Below, one piece after another: positions 7,190-15,281 of a DNA stretch of 36,891 bases; positions within the stretch are counted from its first letter, which is position 1, and the number at the start of each line of letters is the position of its first letter. The notes beneath the pieces are model-generated. The model worked only from the letters and a program-made list of their open reading frames with translations. It did no database searches and was not told where the DNA came from. The position numbers and the translations under genes were made by a program. Source of the DNA: Chloroflexota bacterium (GTDB lineage Bacteria > Chloroflexota > Anaerolineae > UBA4142); assembly GCA_016223105.1 (NCBI GenBank), contig JACRPR010000105.1, positions 1-36,891 on the forward strand. The letters run 5' to 3'.

Positions 7190-9628
7190 ATGATCGCACC
7201 ACGTTGGCGCAAAATTTTTCGCGACCTGTGGAGCAATAAAACGCGCACGCTCCTAGTCGCACTTTCGATTGCGGTCGGCGTGTTCGGCGTCGGCACCGTA
7301 ACGCACACGTTCACCATCGTGCAAAATGAAATGATGGCGGCGTACCCCAAATCGAATCCGGCGAGCGCGACGTTGTACCTCGACGCGTTCGATGACTCGC
7401 TGATTCAAACCGTGCGCCGGATGCCGGGCATTGCCGATGTCGAAGCGCGCACCGCGTTGAATGTCCGCGTGCGCGTCGCGCCGGACGAATGGCGACCGCT
7501 CGGTTTGTACACGATTCCGGATTTCAACGCGTCGCGCATCAACAAAGTCTGGCGGCAAGGGTTCTATGAAGCCGCGCCCGCGTTCGGCGCGGAGAATGGC
7601 GAATATCCTCCGCCCGATCGCGCAGTCGCGCTCGAACGATCCTCGTTGTTGATTCCGGGAATGCTTCCGCCCGGCGTCACGGTTGGCGACACGCTCGAAA
7701 TCGAAACGATCGCGGGACAAAAACGGACGCTGAAAATCGCGGGACTCGCGCACGAGGAAACCAATTTTCCCGCGCCGTTTATGAACCAGGCGTACGGATA
7801 CATCACGCTCGAAACGCAAGAGTGGTTGACCGGTTCGCGACGCTCGGATCAATTGATGATCATTGTCGCGGACAAGACACTGAAACAAAAAGAGATCAAC
7901 GCGCTCGCCGAGCAAGTCAAAACCAAAATCGAATCCGGCGGTATCACGGTGTACGTCGTTCAAGTGCCGGAGCCGGGCAAACATCCCTTGCACGATTTGT
8001 TCGCCGCGCTGTTGCTCTTGCTCAACGGACTTGGTTTCGCGTCGCTCTTGTTGAGCGGCTTTCTCGTCGTCAACACGATTTCCGCGTTGCTCAGTCAACA
8101 AGTGCGCCAAATCGGAATTATGAAAGCGATTGGCGCGCGCGCGCGCCAGGTCGTCGGCTTGTATTTGGTGATGATTATTTTGTTTGGTGTGCTCGCGTTG
8201 ATCATCGCGATTCCGTTGAGCATCCTTGCCGCCGGACAATTGAGTTTGTATCTCGCCGGATTTATCAACGTAGATTTTCCCGCGTTCACGATTCCGCCGA
8301 ACGTGCTCGCGCTCGAAATCGCGATTGGTATGCTCGTGCCGATCCTCGCGGGCTTGTTCCCGGTGATTGCCGGGACGCGCATCACCGTGCGCGCGGCGCT
8401 GAACGATTACGGCATCGGGAGCAACACGCCCAAGCAAGGATTCATTGATCGCGCGTTGATGCGCGTGCGCGTGTTATCGCGCCCGACGCGGCTTTCATTG
8501 CGGAATACATTTCGCCGCAAAGCGCGACTCGCGCTTACGTTGACCACGCTCATTCTCGGCGGCGCGATTTTTATTTCGGTGATGAGCGCGCGTTCTTCGA
8601 TGGTACAAACCGTTGAAGACTTGCTCAAGTATTGGCAGTTCGATGTGCTGGTGCAATTCGCGCGCCCGTATCGCATGGAACAGCTCGAGCAAATCGCGCG
8701 CGCGATTCCCGGCGTCGAGCGCGTCGAGATGTGGGGCTTGATGAACGCGCGGCGGATGCGCGCGGAGGGCAGTGAGGGCGGCGCGATTTTGTTGTTCGCG
8801 CCGACCGAAGCAACGCGGATGATCGATCCGACAATCTCGCAAGGGCGGTGGTTGTTGCCGGAGGATGAAAACGCGATTGTCGTCAGCAACACCTTTCTCA
8901 CCGCCGAGCCGGATGTGAAACTCGGCGACACGATTATTTTGAAAATTCAAAATCGCGAATATCCCTGGCGTATCGTCGGCATTTGCACGGCGCGCTTTGG
9001 CGCGAGCGGCGTCGCGTACGTGAATTACGGTTACTATGCGCGCGCGCTGAATGAGGTCGGGCGCGCGGGCAGTCTGCAACTCGTCACGACCCAGCACGAT
9101 CCCGAATACCAAGCCAAAATCAAACGCGATCTCGATGAGCAACTCAAGAAACAAGGTGTGCGCGTCGGCTTTAGTATGACGAGCGGCGACATCCGAACGC
9201 AAAATGAAATGTTCTTCAACATCATCGCGGGATTGTTGATCGTGATGGCGATCTTGATGGCGTTGGTCGGCGGGCTCGGCTTGATGGGCACGATGTCGCT
9301 CAACGTGCTCGAGCGCACGCGCGAGATTGGCGTGATGCGCGCGGTCGGCGCGTCGAACGGTGCGGTGCGGCGCGTCATTATGATCGAAGGATTGTTCATC
9401 GGCATTTTGAGCGGACTGATCGCAATCGCCATCGCGTTTCCGCTTGGCAAACTCATCGCGGAGGGCATTGGTGCCGCCCTGTTCGAGCAATCGCTCAGTT
9501 ACGAATTTTCATTGTTCGGCGCGACGTTGTGGATGATTATTGTGATCCTCTTGTCCGCGCTCGCGAGTGTTCTGCCCGCGCATAACGCATCGCGCATGAC
9601 CGTGCGCGAAATTCTCGCGTATGATTGA
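7190..9628 (+). CDS. ABC transporter permease with two FtsX domains
   Basis: The 812-residue permease begins with a membrane helix at about 18-38, followed by a MacB-like extracytoplasmic domain (about 45-255). A three-helix FtsX core follows (about 265-395, with QIGIMKAIGARARQVVGLY), then a second N-terminal helix near 440-465 and a second extracytoplasmic domain. A final FtsX core (about 675-812) contains REIGVMRAVGASNGAV. This is the double-FtsX arrangement of LolCE/YknZ/DUF214-type exporters, moving lipids, peptides or drugs outward or driving mechanotransmission rather than importing. The ATG at 7190 has AGAAGG upstream. It lies between the ATPase and the lipoprotein adaptor genes. The substrate is unknown. 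Confidence 0.88.
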   Translation: MIAPRWRKIFRDLWSNKTRTLLVALSIAVGVFGVGTVTHTFTIVQNEMMAAYPKSNPASATLYLDAFDDSLIQTVRRMPGIADVEARTALNVRVRVAPDEWRPLGLYTIPDFNASRINKVWRQGFYEAAPAFGAENGEYPPPDRAVALERSSLLIPGMLPPGVTVGDTLEIETIAGQKRTLKIAGLAHEETNFPAPFMNQAYGYITLETQEWLTGSRRSDQLMIIVADKTLKQKEINALAEQVKTKIESGGITVYVVQVPEPGKHPLHDLFAALLLLLNGLGFASLLLSGFLVVNTISALLSQQVRQIGIMKAIGARARQVVGLYLVMIILFGVLALIIAIPLSILAAGQLSLYLAGFINVDFPAFTIPPNVLALEIAIGMLVPILAGLFPVIAGTRITVRAALNDYGIGSNTPKQGFIDRALMRVRVLSRPTRLSLRNTFRRKARLALTLTTLILGGAIFISVMSARSSMVQTVEDLLKYWQFDVLVQFARPYRMEQLEQIARAIPGVERVEMWGLMNARRMRAEGSEGGAILLFAPTEATRMIDPTISQGRWLLPEDENAIVVSNTFLTAEPDVKLGDTIILKIQNREYPWRIVGICTARFGASGVAYVNYGYYARALNEVGRAGSLQLVTTQHDPEYQAKIKRDLDEQLKKQGVRVGFSMTSGDIRTQNEMFFNIIAGLLIVMAILMALVGGLGLMGTMSLNVLERTREIGVMRAVGASNGAVRRVIMIEGLFIGILSGLIAIAIAFPLGKLIAEGIGAALFEQSLSYEFSLFGATLWMIIVILLSALASVLPAHNASRMTVREILAYD

Positions 9629-9633
9629 TCCAA

Positions 9634-9660
9634 CCCTCCCCTGTCATTAACGGGGGAGGG
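9634..9660. repeat. CCCTCCCC/GGGGAGGG palindromic interspersed repeat, copy 2
   Basis: CCCTCCCC (9634-9641) pairs with GGGGAGGG (within 9652-9660) over a 10-12 base loop, directly after the permease stop. No T run follows, so it is not a classical terminator. Confidence 0.6.
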
Positions 9661-9726
9661 CAGGGTGGGAGATGACGATTGACACTCGACTCATTTCACC
9701 AATCGGTGTATACTCAAAATATGATT

Positions 9727-9739
9727 GGACAATTTGTCC
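9727..9739. promoter_or_regulatory. GGACAA-T-TTGTCC palindrome before the adaptor gene
   Basis: A perfect 13-base dyad ends 15 bases before the ATG of the adaptor lipoprotein. The same half-site (GGACAA/TTGTCC) forms a wider dyad in the nuoB leader at 10971-10999. It may be an operator or an RNA hairpin. Confidence 0.35.
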
Positions 9740-9754
9740 TCACGGGAGATTAGC

Positions 9755-10873
9755 ATGCAAAAAATTTTTCTTGCTCTGATTGTAATTCTGACATTCGGTT
9801 TGCTGGGTTGCGGCGGCGCGCCCACGCCCACACCCAAACCGACGGCGGCGCTTGCGGCGATCAAGGCGAGTAGCAAAGTTGTCGCCGAAGGCAAAGTTCT
9901 GCCGGTCAAAAGCGCGGCGATTGGTTTTCAAGTCGGCGGCATTCTCACCCAGGTCCCCGCGCAAGTGGGCGACAAGATCGAAGCTGGGAAAGTGATCGCG
10001 GAGCTCGACGCCAAACAATTCGAATTGCAACTCGCGCAAGCCGATGGCAATCTCGCCGCCGCGAAAGCAAAACTCGACGCGCTGAAAAAAGGTCCCACCG
10101 CGTCCGATGTGTCCGCCGCGCAACAAGGTGTGAAATCCGCCGAAGCCGCGTACACGAATTTGATGAATCCCGATGCGAATGAATTGATGGCGTTCAAAGC
10201 GGACATTGAAAAAGCCAAAGCCGCAGTGGATCGCGCGCAAGCCGCGTACGATCGTATCGGCGGCGACAACAATCCATTCGCGGCGATGACGCTGGAACGC
10301 CAAGCATTGCAAACCGCGTGGCTCGATTATCAAAAAGCATTGTCGTTGTGGAACGCGAAAATCACTCCACCGAAAAACCAGGTCGAAGCCGCGTTGACCG
10401 CGATTCAAAACGCGAAAAGCGCGCTCGCGCGTTTGACGCCGACGACGGAAGATGTCGCGGGCGCGGAAGCGAGCGTCAAGTCCGCGCAAGCCGCGCGCGA
10501 TCTCGCCGCGGAAAATCTCAAGAATACAAAATTGGTCGCGCCATTCACCAGCGTCATCACCTCGCTCGATTTGCGCGTCGGCGAATTCGTCGCGCCGAAT
10601 CTGCCCATCGCGCGCATCGCGGACACCGCGACCTGGCAAGTCGAAACAACCGACCTCACCGAGATCAACATCGTGAATGTGAAGGAAGGCGACCCGGCAA
10701 TGGTAACGCTCGACGCGATTGCCGGTTTGGAACTTTCCGGCAAAGTGTTACGCATCAAAGGATTCGGTGAAAACAAACAAGGCGACATTGTGTACGCGAT
10801 CACGATCGCGCTCGACAAGCAAGATGAACGCTTGCGGTGGAATATGACCGCGAAGGTGAGCATCGGAAAATAA
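9755..10873 (+). CDS. periplasmic-adaptor-like (HlyD/MacA family) lipoprotein
   Basis: The start is the ATG at 9755, with GGGAG six bases upstream. The first 19 residues form a lipoprotein signal ending in the lipobox LLGC (Cys19), followed by a Pro/Thr-rich tether. Residues about 45-85 are the first half of a barrel-sandwich (lipoyl-like) domain with VPAQVGDKIEAGKVIAELDA. Residues about 85-250 form an Ala-rich coiled-coil hairpin. The second half-motif (LVAPFTSVITSLDLRVGEFV) and a beta-barrel domain follow. This is the order of membrane-fusion proteins. In a cell without a classical outer membrane it would act as an extracytoplasmic lipid-anchored partner of the FtsX permease. It is the last gene of the operon, followed by a strong terminator. 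Confidence 0.88.
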   Translation: MQKIFLALIVILTFGLLGCGGAPTPTPKPTAALAAIKASSKVVAEGKVLPVKSAAIGFQVGGILTQVPAQVGDKIEAGKVIAELDAKQFELQLAQADGNLAAAKAKLDALKKGPTASDVSAAQQGVKSAEAAYTNLMNPDANELMAFKADIEKAKAAVDRAQAAYDRIGGDNNPFAAMTLERQALQTAWLDYQKALSLWNAKITPPKNQVEAALTAIQNAKSALARLTPTTEDVAGAEASVKSAQAARDLAAENLKNTKLVAPFTSVITSLDLRVGEFVAPNLPIARIADTATWQVETTDLTEINIVNVKEGDPAMVTLDAIAGLELSGKVLRIKGFGENKQGDIVYAITIALDKQDERLRWNMTAKVSIGK

Positions 10874-10874
10874 A

Positions 10875-10914
10875 AAAAGACCCTAAGGGTTTTCGGAAAC
10901 CCTTAGGGTCTTTT
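10875..10914 (+). terminator. strong rho-independent terminator of the ABC operon
   Basis: A perfect 18-bp stem (10875-10892 with 10897-10914) has the tetraloop TCGG and ends in TTTT. The flanking A and T runs make it bidirectional in form. Confidence 0.9.
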
Positions 10915-10933
10915 AATGCGCGCATCCAAAAGT

Positions 10934-10962
10934 TTGTGATATGATGAACGATGTGATATAAT
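10934..10962 (+). promoter_or_regulatory. promoter of the nuo cluster, TTGTGA-17-TATAAT with extended -10
   Basis: TATAAT (10957-10962) is perfect and is preceded by TGA, forming an extended -10. TTGTGA (10934-10939) lies 17 bases upstream. The start would be near 10969, just before an inverted repeat in the leader. Confidence 0.65.
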
Positions 10963-10970
10963 AAAACGCG

Positions 10971-10999
10971 TAGGACAAACGCTTTGCGAATTTGTCCTA
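10971..10999. repeat. TAGGACAAA...TTTGTCCTA inverted repeat in the nuoB leader
   Basis: Perfect 9-bp arms (10971-10979 and 10991-10999) flank an 11-base loop. It lies between the promoter and the AAGGAG ribosome site of nuoB, so it could be an operator, an mRNA hairpin or a dispersed palindromic repeat. Confidence 0.5.
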
Positions 11000-11020
11000 C
11001 CTTTATAAGGAGCGACGCGA

Positions 11021-11575
11021 ATGGCTGATCAAATAATCCAACCGCAAGAAATTCCGGTTTCGACCGGCGATCCCGCGTCAAAATCGGGACAGCCCGGTGT
11101 GGTGTTTGCGAAATTGGACGATGTCGTGCGCTGGGCGCGCACCGGCTCGATGTGGCCCCTGCTCTTTGGTCTTGCGTGTTGCGCGATTGAAATGATGGCG
11201 GTGTATATGCCGCGTTTCGATCTCGCGCGTTTTGGAATGGAAGTGTATCGCGCGTCGCCGCGCCAAGCCGATTTGATGTTCGTCGCGGGACGCGTCTCGC
11301 GCAAGATGGCGCCGGTCGTGCGGCAACTGTACGATCAGATGCTGGAACCGAAATGGGTGATCGCGATGGGCGATTGCGCGGCGTGCGGCGGCATCTACAA
11401 CAATTACGCGATTTTGCAAGGCGTGGATGAAATAATTCCGGTGGATGTGTACGTCGCCGGTTGTCCGCCGCGCCCCGAAGCGTTGATGGACGGCATCCTC
11501 AAATTGCACGACAAGGTGAAGAACGGCGCGCCGAAAGGTCAGATTCGAATTACGGACTGGGGATTGCGCGGATAA
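11021..11575 (+). CDS. nuoB: NADH-quinone oxidoreductase subunit B
   Basis: This 184-residue subunit carries the N2 [4Fe-4S] cluster next to the quinone site of complex I. All four ligand cysteines are present: the tandem pair in [10 protein letters not shown], one in GDCAACGG and one in AGCPPRPE. The N-terminal 40 residues are a variable extension. A ribosome site AAGGAG precedes the ATG. It opens the nuo cluster from a clear promoter. Complex I operons usually start with nuoA; no nuoA precedes it here. Confidence 0.95.
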   Translation: MADQIIQPQEIPVSTGDPASKSGQPGVVFAKLDDVVRWARTGSMWPLLFGLACCAIEMMAVYMPRFDLARFGMEVYRASPRQADLMFVAGRVSRKMAPVVRQLYDQMLEPKWVIAMGDCAACGGIYNNYAILQGVDEIIPVDVYVAGCPPRPEALMDGILKLHDKVKNGAPKGQIRITDWGLRG

Positions 11576-11580
11576 AGTTT

Positions 11581-11607
11581 GTCGTCAGTCAACAGTCAAC
11601 GGTAAAC
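11581..11607. repeat. heptamer-like tract (AGTCAAC family)
   Basis: A short tract of tandem GTCAGTC/AACAGTCAAC units fills the nuoB-hicB gap. The same units recur at 18711-18741 inside nuoG and at 20311-20395 after nuoI. Confidence 0.5.
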
Positions 11608-11621
11608 GATTGAGGTACCCA

Positions 11622-11852
11622 ATGACAGTGTACGATTTCAAAGTGTTTCTCGAACCGGATGAAGAAGCCGGTGGATATGTCGTTTCCTGTCCCAGTTTGC
11701 CAGGATGTTATACTCAAGGCGACACGATTGAAGAAGCATTGGAAAATATCAAAGAAGCAATTCTGCTTTGCCTTGAAGACCTGCGCGCACAAAATGTTGT
11801 GATTCCAAATCCCGGAAAAACACTGGTTGGTAGTGTCGCCGTCGCTGTATGA
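11622..11852 (+). CDS. hicB: HicB-family antitoxin
   Basis: This 76-residue protein contains the HicB signature: DEEAGGYVVSCPSLPGCYTQ, then GDTIEEALENIKEAI. It is a partial RNase H-like fold that binds and neutralises HicA. It is the short form, without an obvious C-terminal DNA-binding domain. The start is the ATG at 11622 with GAGG six bases upstream; an in-frame TTG four codons earlier has no ribosome site. It overlaps hicA by 4 bases (ATGA), indicating translational coupling. The pair sits between nuoB and nuoCD on the same strand. Confidence 0.88.
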   Translation: MTVYDFKVFLEPDEEAGGYVVSCPSLPGCYTQGDTIEEALENIKEAILLCLEDLRAQNVVIPNPGKTLVGSVAVAV

Positions 11853-12079
11853 GCAATCTCCCGGTTGTATCCGCCTATCAAGCCATCCGCGCGTTTGAGA
11901 AAATCGGGTATCGCCAAGTCCGACAACGCGGCAGTCATATCCGGTTGCGCGACGAAACGAATCCCAATCATTTGCCGCTCACCGTTCCGAATCACAAAAC
12001 ACTCAAACCCGGCTTGCTCCGCAAACTCATCCGCGACGCGGGCTTGAGCGTTGACGAATTTAGCGAACTCTTGAATTAA
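11849..12079 (+). CDS. hicA: HicA-family mRNA interferase toxin
   Basis: This 76-residue protein has the double-stranded-RNA-binding-like HicA/YcfA fold: AIRAFEKIGYRQVRQRGSHI, then PLTVPNHKTLKPGLLRKLI. The catalytic histidine in GSHIRL is present, so the toxin looks intact. HicA cleaves mRNA when not bound by HicB. Here the antitoxin gene comes first, the reverse of the classical hicA-hicB order, but common in the short YcfA/UPF0150 pairs. It ends 14 bases before nuoCD. Confidence 0.88.
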   Translation: MSNLPVVSAYQAIRAFEKIGYRQVRQRGSHIRLRDETNPNHLPLTVPNHKTLKPGLLRKLIRDAGLSVDEFSELLN

Positions 12080-12093
12080 CATAGGTTCTGCCA

Positions 12094-13887
12094 ATGTCCC
12101 TCGAAACTACACTTGCCCAACTCCGCGCGCGCTTTCCGAACGCGCTGAACGACGTTTCCGAATTTCGCGGCGAGACGCGCGTTACAATTCCGCGCGACGC
12201 GTTGCTCGACCTCGCGCGCTTTTTGCGCGATGAGTGCGCGCCGCGTTTCCCAATGCTCCTCGACATCACCGCGCTCGATTGGTTGCCGCGCGAACCGCGC
12301 CTTGAGGTGCTGTACTATTTCCTCGCGATTCCATCGAACACGCGCCTGCGCGTACGCGTCCTGGTTTCCTCCACCGACGCGAACGTTCCTTCGCTCACCG
12401 CACTTTGGGAAGGCGCGAATTTTTACGAACGCGAAGTGTACGATTTGTTTGGCATCACGTTCACCAATCATCCATTTTTGCATCGCATCCTCTTGCCCGA
12501 TTCCACCGAAGGACATCCGCTTCGCAAAGATCATCCACTCGGCTACGAGCCGGTCGAGTTCACGCACACGTACGCCGAAATCCAACCGGAAAAACCGAAC
12601 GCGGTCGCGCCGCCCAAGCCGAAACAATTGCTCGGCAGTGTGCGCGGTGAAATGGTCGCGATTCCGGTCGGCTTACCGGATCCGAAAACACCCTGGTCGG
12701 CGGAAGATTCCGACACGTTGTTAATCAATATGGGTCCGCATCATCCTTCGACGCACGGCGTTTTGCGCGTCGCACTCGAAGTGGATGGCGAGCGCATCAT
12801 CAACGCGTTGCCGGACATTGGCTACTTGCACACGGGTATCGAAAAGAACGCGGAATACAAAACGTATCTCAAAGCGATTCCGTTGTTCGACCGAATGGAT
12901 TATCTCGGCACGCTGTTCAACAATCTCGCGTATGTGCTCGCGGTCGAAAAGTTGATGGAGGTGGATGTGCCCGAGCGCGCGCAAATCGCGCGCGTGATTT
13001 TGTGCGAAGTGCAACGCATCCAATCGCATCTCGTCGCGGTCGGTTCGCAAGCGATGGACATTGGCGCGGTGACGGTGATGACGTACGCGTTCCGCGAGCG
13101 CGAAATCGCGCTCGACATTTTCGAAATGGTCGCGGGCGCGCGGATGATGATGTCGTACTTTCGCTTCGGTGGACTCGCGCAAGATTTACCGCTGGGATTT
13201 TCCGACGCCGTGCGCGGATTTATCCAAATGATTCCGGGGCGATTGAAAGAGTACGAAGACCTGCTCAACAAAAATCCGATTTGGCTCGAACGCACGCGCG
13301 GCATCGCCGAGTACACCAAAGCAGACGCGCTCGCGTACGGCGTTACCGGTCCAATGTTGCGCGCGACCGGCATCAATTGGGATTTGCGGAAAGCGCATCC
13401 GTACTCCGGCTACGAGCAGTACGACTTTGATGTGCCGGTCGGCACGCGCGCCAAAGCGGACGTGCTGGAATGTTATTACATGCGAATGGCAGAAATGCGG
13501 CAGAGCATTCGCATCATCGAGCAGGCGCTCGCGAAACTTGAAAAAACAAAAGGGCAACCGTACATCACGAGCAATCGGAAAATCGCGCCGCCGCCGAAAC
13601 ACGAATTGCAAACTTCGATGGAATCACTGATCCATCATTTCAAATTGTGGACCGAAGGCATCACGCCGCCGGTCGGTTACGCGTACGCGGCAGTCGAATC
13701 GCCGCGCGGCGAACTGGGAATGTTAGTGTCGAGCAACGGCAACAATATGCCGCATCGCGTTCGCGTTCGCACACCCTCGTTCGCGAATTTGCAAATCCTT
13801 CCGCTCATCTCAAAAGGATATTACATTGCCGACCTGGTTGGCATTATCGCGATGACGGATATTATTTTAGGGGATGTAGACCGGTAA
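12094..13887 (+). CDS. nuoCD: NADH-quinone oxidoreductase subunits C and D, fused
   Basis: This 597-residue protein joins NuoC and NuoD. NuoC (about 1-170) contains NFYEREVYDLFGITFTNHP and GHPLRKDHPLGYEP. NuoD (about 208-597) contains MGPHHPSTHG, DIGYLHTGIEK, LFDRMDYLG and ends in DIILGDVDR. The quinone-site histidine of HHPSTHG and the tyrosine of RMDY are present. The CxxC pairs that bind nickel-iron in hydrogenases are absent, so it is a complex I subunit and not a hydrogenase. Fusion of C and D occurs in several lineages, including enterobacteria. It follows HicBA and precedes nuoF; nuoE, usual between D and F, is missing. Confidence 0.95.
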   Translation: MSLETTLAQLRARFPNALNDVSEFRGETRVTIPRDALLDLARFLRDECAPRFPMLLDITALDWLPREPRLEVLYYFLAIPSNTRLRVRVLVSSTDANVPSLTALWEGANFYEREVYDLFGITFTNHPFLHRILLPDSTEGHPLRKDHPLGYEPVEFTHTYAEIQPEKPNAVAPPKPKQLLGSVRGEMVAIPVGLPDPKTPWSAEDSDTLLINMGPHHPSTHGVLRVALEVDGERIINALPDIGYLHTGIEKNAEYKTYLKAIPLFDRMDYLGTLFNNLAYVLAVEKLMEVDVPERAQIARVILCEVQRIQSHLVAVGSQAMDIGAVTVMTYAFREREIALDIFEMVAGARMMMSYFRFGGLAQDLPLGFSDAVRGFIQMIPGRLKEYEDLLNKNPIWLERTRGIAEYTKADALAYGVTGPMLRATGINWDLRKAHPYSGYEQYDFDVPVGTRAKADVLECYYMRMAEMRQSIRIIEQALAKLEKTKGQPYITSNRKIAPPPKHELQTSMESLIHHFKLWTEGITPPVGYAYAAVESPRGELGMLVSSNGNNMPHRVRVRTPSFANLQILPLISKGYYIADLVGIIAMTDIILGDVDR

Positions 13888-13888
13888 A

Positions 13889-13963
13889 TCAAAGATTTCA
13901 AATTTCAGATTGCAGATTGTTAATCTGAAATTTGAAATCTGAAATCTGAAATCTGAAATTGGA
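13889..13963. repeat. ATCTGAA heptamer tract forming an 18-bp perfect hairpin
   Basis: The nuoCD-nuoF gap is filled by repeated ATCTGAA/ATTTCAG units. 13893-13910 and 13923-13940 are perfect inverted copies with a 12-base loop, and two further direct ATCTGAA units follow. The mRNA here would form a stable AU-rich stem just before nuoF. Confidence 0.65.
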
Positions 13964-13971
13964 ATCGTGCA

Positions 13972-15252
13972 ATGGAACATCTCATCTTACGCGACCTCGA
14001 TATTGAAAATCTCAAAGACATTTCCGTGTACGAAAAGCACGGCGGGTACGGCGCGTTTCGTAAAGCCGTGAAAGAATTGACGCCCGACCAGGTTACCGAT
14101 GCGGTCAAAGCATCCGGCTTGCGCGGACGCGGCGGCGCGGGTTTTCCCGCCGGTGTGAAATGGAGTTTTCTGCCGAAAGGTGTTTTCCCGCGCTATCTCG
14201 TCGTGAATGCGGACGAATCGGAACCTGGGACATTCAAAGACCGGCAGATTATGGAACGCAACGCGCACCAGGTCATCGAAGGCATCGCGATTGCGTCGTA
14301 CGCGATTCAATGCAATCACGCGTTCATTTACATTCGCGGCGAATTTCCGTACGCCGCCGATTGTCTCGAGCGCGCGATTGTGGAAGCCGAACAACGCGGT
14401 TATCTCGGTGCGAATATCTTTGAAACGAATTACCAATTACAAATTACCGTCCATCGCGGCGCGGGCGCGTACATCTGCGGTGAAGAAACTGCTCTGCTCG
14501 AAAGTATGGAAGGCAAACTGGGACAGCCGCGCGTCAAGCCGCCGTTCCCGGCGAGCGTCGGTCTCTACAACAAGCCGACCGTCATCAATAATGTCGAAAC
14601 GCTCGCGAATGTTCCCGCGATTATCGAACGCGGCGCGGAGTGGTACGCAAAAATCGGCACGCCGAAATCCACCGGTCCAAAAGTTTTTTGCTTGAGCGGG
14701 CACGTCAATCGTCCTGGTAATTACGAAGCCGCGTTCGGTTCGATTTCGTTTCGCGATTTGATTTACGATTTGGGCGGCGGCATTCGCGGCAACAAAAAAC
14801 TCAAAGCGATTTTACCGGCAGGCGCGAGCGGTCCGATGGTCAGTCCGCTCGTCAATCCGGAAGTGCTCGATGTGAAACTCGATTACGAAGCGCTCGCGCC
14901 ATTCGGCTCGACGCTTGGTTCGGCGTCGGTGATTGTGATGGACGAAGATACGTGCATCGTTTGGGCGGCGAAAAAGATGACGCACTTTTTCAAAAACGAA
15001 TCGTGCGGCAAATGCACGCCTTGTCGCGAAGGCACATATTGGCTCTTGAAAATGTTGGAGCGCATTGACGACGGCGTTGGCACCAGCGCGGACATTGATT
15101 TGCTGACAAATGTCGCGACGCAAATACAAGGTCGCACATTGTGTCCGCTCGGCGATTTCGCAACGTCGCCGGTGATGGGCAGTGTAAAATTATTTCGCGA
15201 TGAGTACGAACGGCACATCCAAGAGCATGGGTGTTGGGCGCGGGGCAAGTAA
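13972..15252 (+). CDS. nuoF: NADH-quinone oxidoreductase subunit F (NADH/FMN-binding)
   Basis: This 426-residue subunit oxidises NADH. Visible motifs are GRGGAGFPAGVKW (about 50-62, NADH/FMN loop), NADESEPGTFKDR (FMN), ICGEETALLESMEG, and the N3 cluster motif ESCGKCTPCREG (about 343-354) with the fourth cysteine in TLCPLGDF (about 391). It matches the usual family length. The ATG has GGAA upstream. It belongs to the N-module with NuoG, but no nuoE (the N1a partner) is found in the window. Confidence 0.95.
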   Translation: MEHLILRDLDIENLKDISVYEKHGGYGAFRKAVKELTPDQVTDAVKASGLRGRGGAGFPAGVKWSFLPKGVFPRYLVVNADESEPGTFKDRQIMERNAHQVIEGIAIASYAIQCNHAFIYIRGEFPYAADCLERAIVEAEQRGYLGANIFETNYQLQITVHRGAGAYICGEETALLESMEGKLGQPRVKPPFPASVGLYNKPTVINNVETLANVPAIIERGAEWYAKIGTPKSTGPKVFCLSGHVNRPGNYEAAFGSISFRDLIYDLGGGIRGNKKLKAILPAGASGPMVSPLVNPEVLDVKLDYEALAPFGSTLGSASVIVMDEDTCIVWAAKKMTHFFKNESCGKCTPCREGTYWLLKMLERIDDGVGTSADIDLLTNVATQIQGRTLCPLGDFATSPVMGSVKLFRDEYERHIQEHGCWARGK

Positions 15253-15281
15253 AAAGTTAAAAGGCAAAAGTTAAAAATAGA

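Noticed and set aside
7253-8437. Long minus-strand open frame (394 codons) opposite the permease
   Set aside because: It is Arg/His/Asp-rich with no recognisable motif and lies wholly inside a well-supported FtsX permease. It is a by-product of GCG/CGC-biased codons.
9679-9714. Promoter TTGACA...TATACT before the adaptor gene
   Set aside because: The spacer is 24 bases, too long for a sigma70-type promoter; the gene is more likely read from the operon promoter.
12094-13887. Reading NuoCD as a [NiFe]-hydrogenase large subunit
   Set aside because: The CxxC pairs needed for nickel-iron binding are absent and the quinone-site HHPSTHG motif is present.
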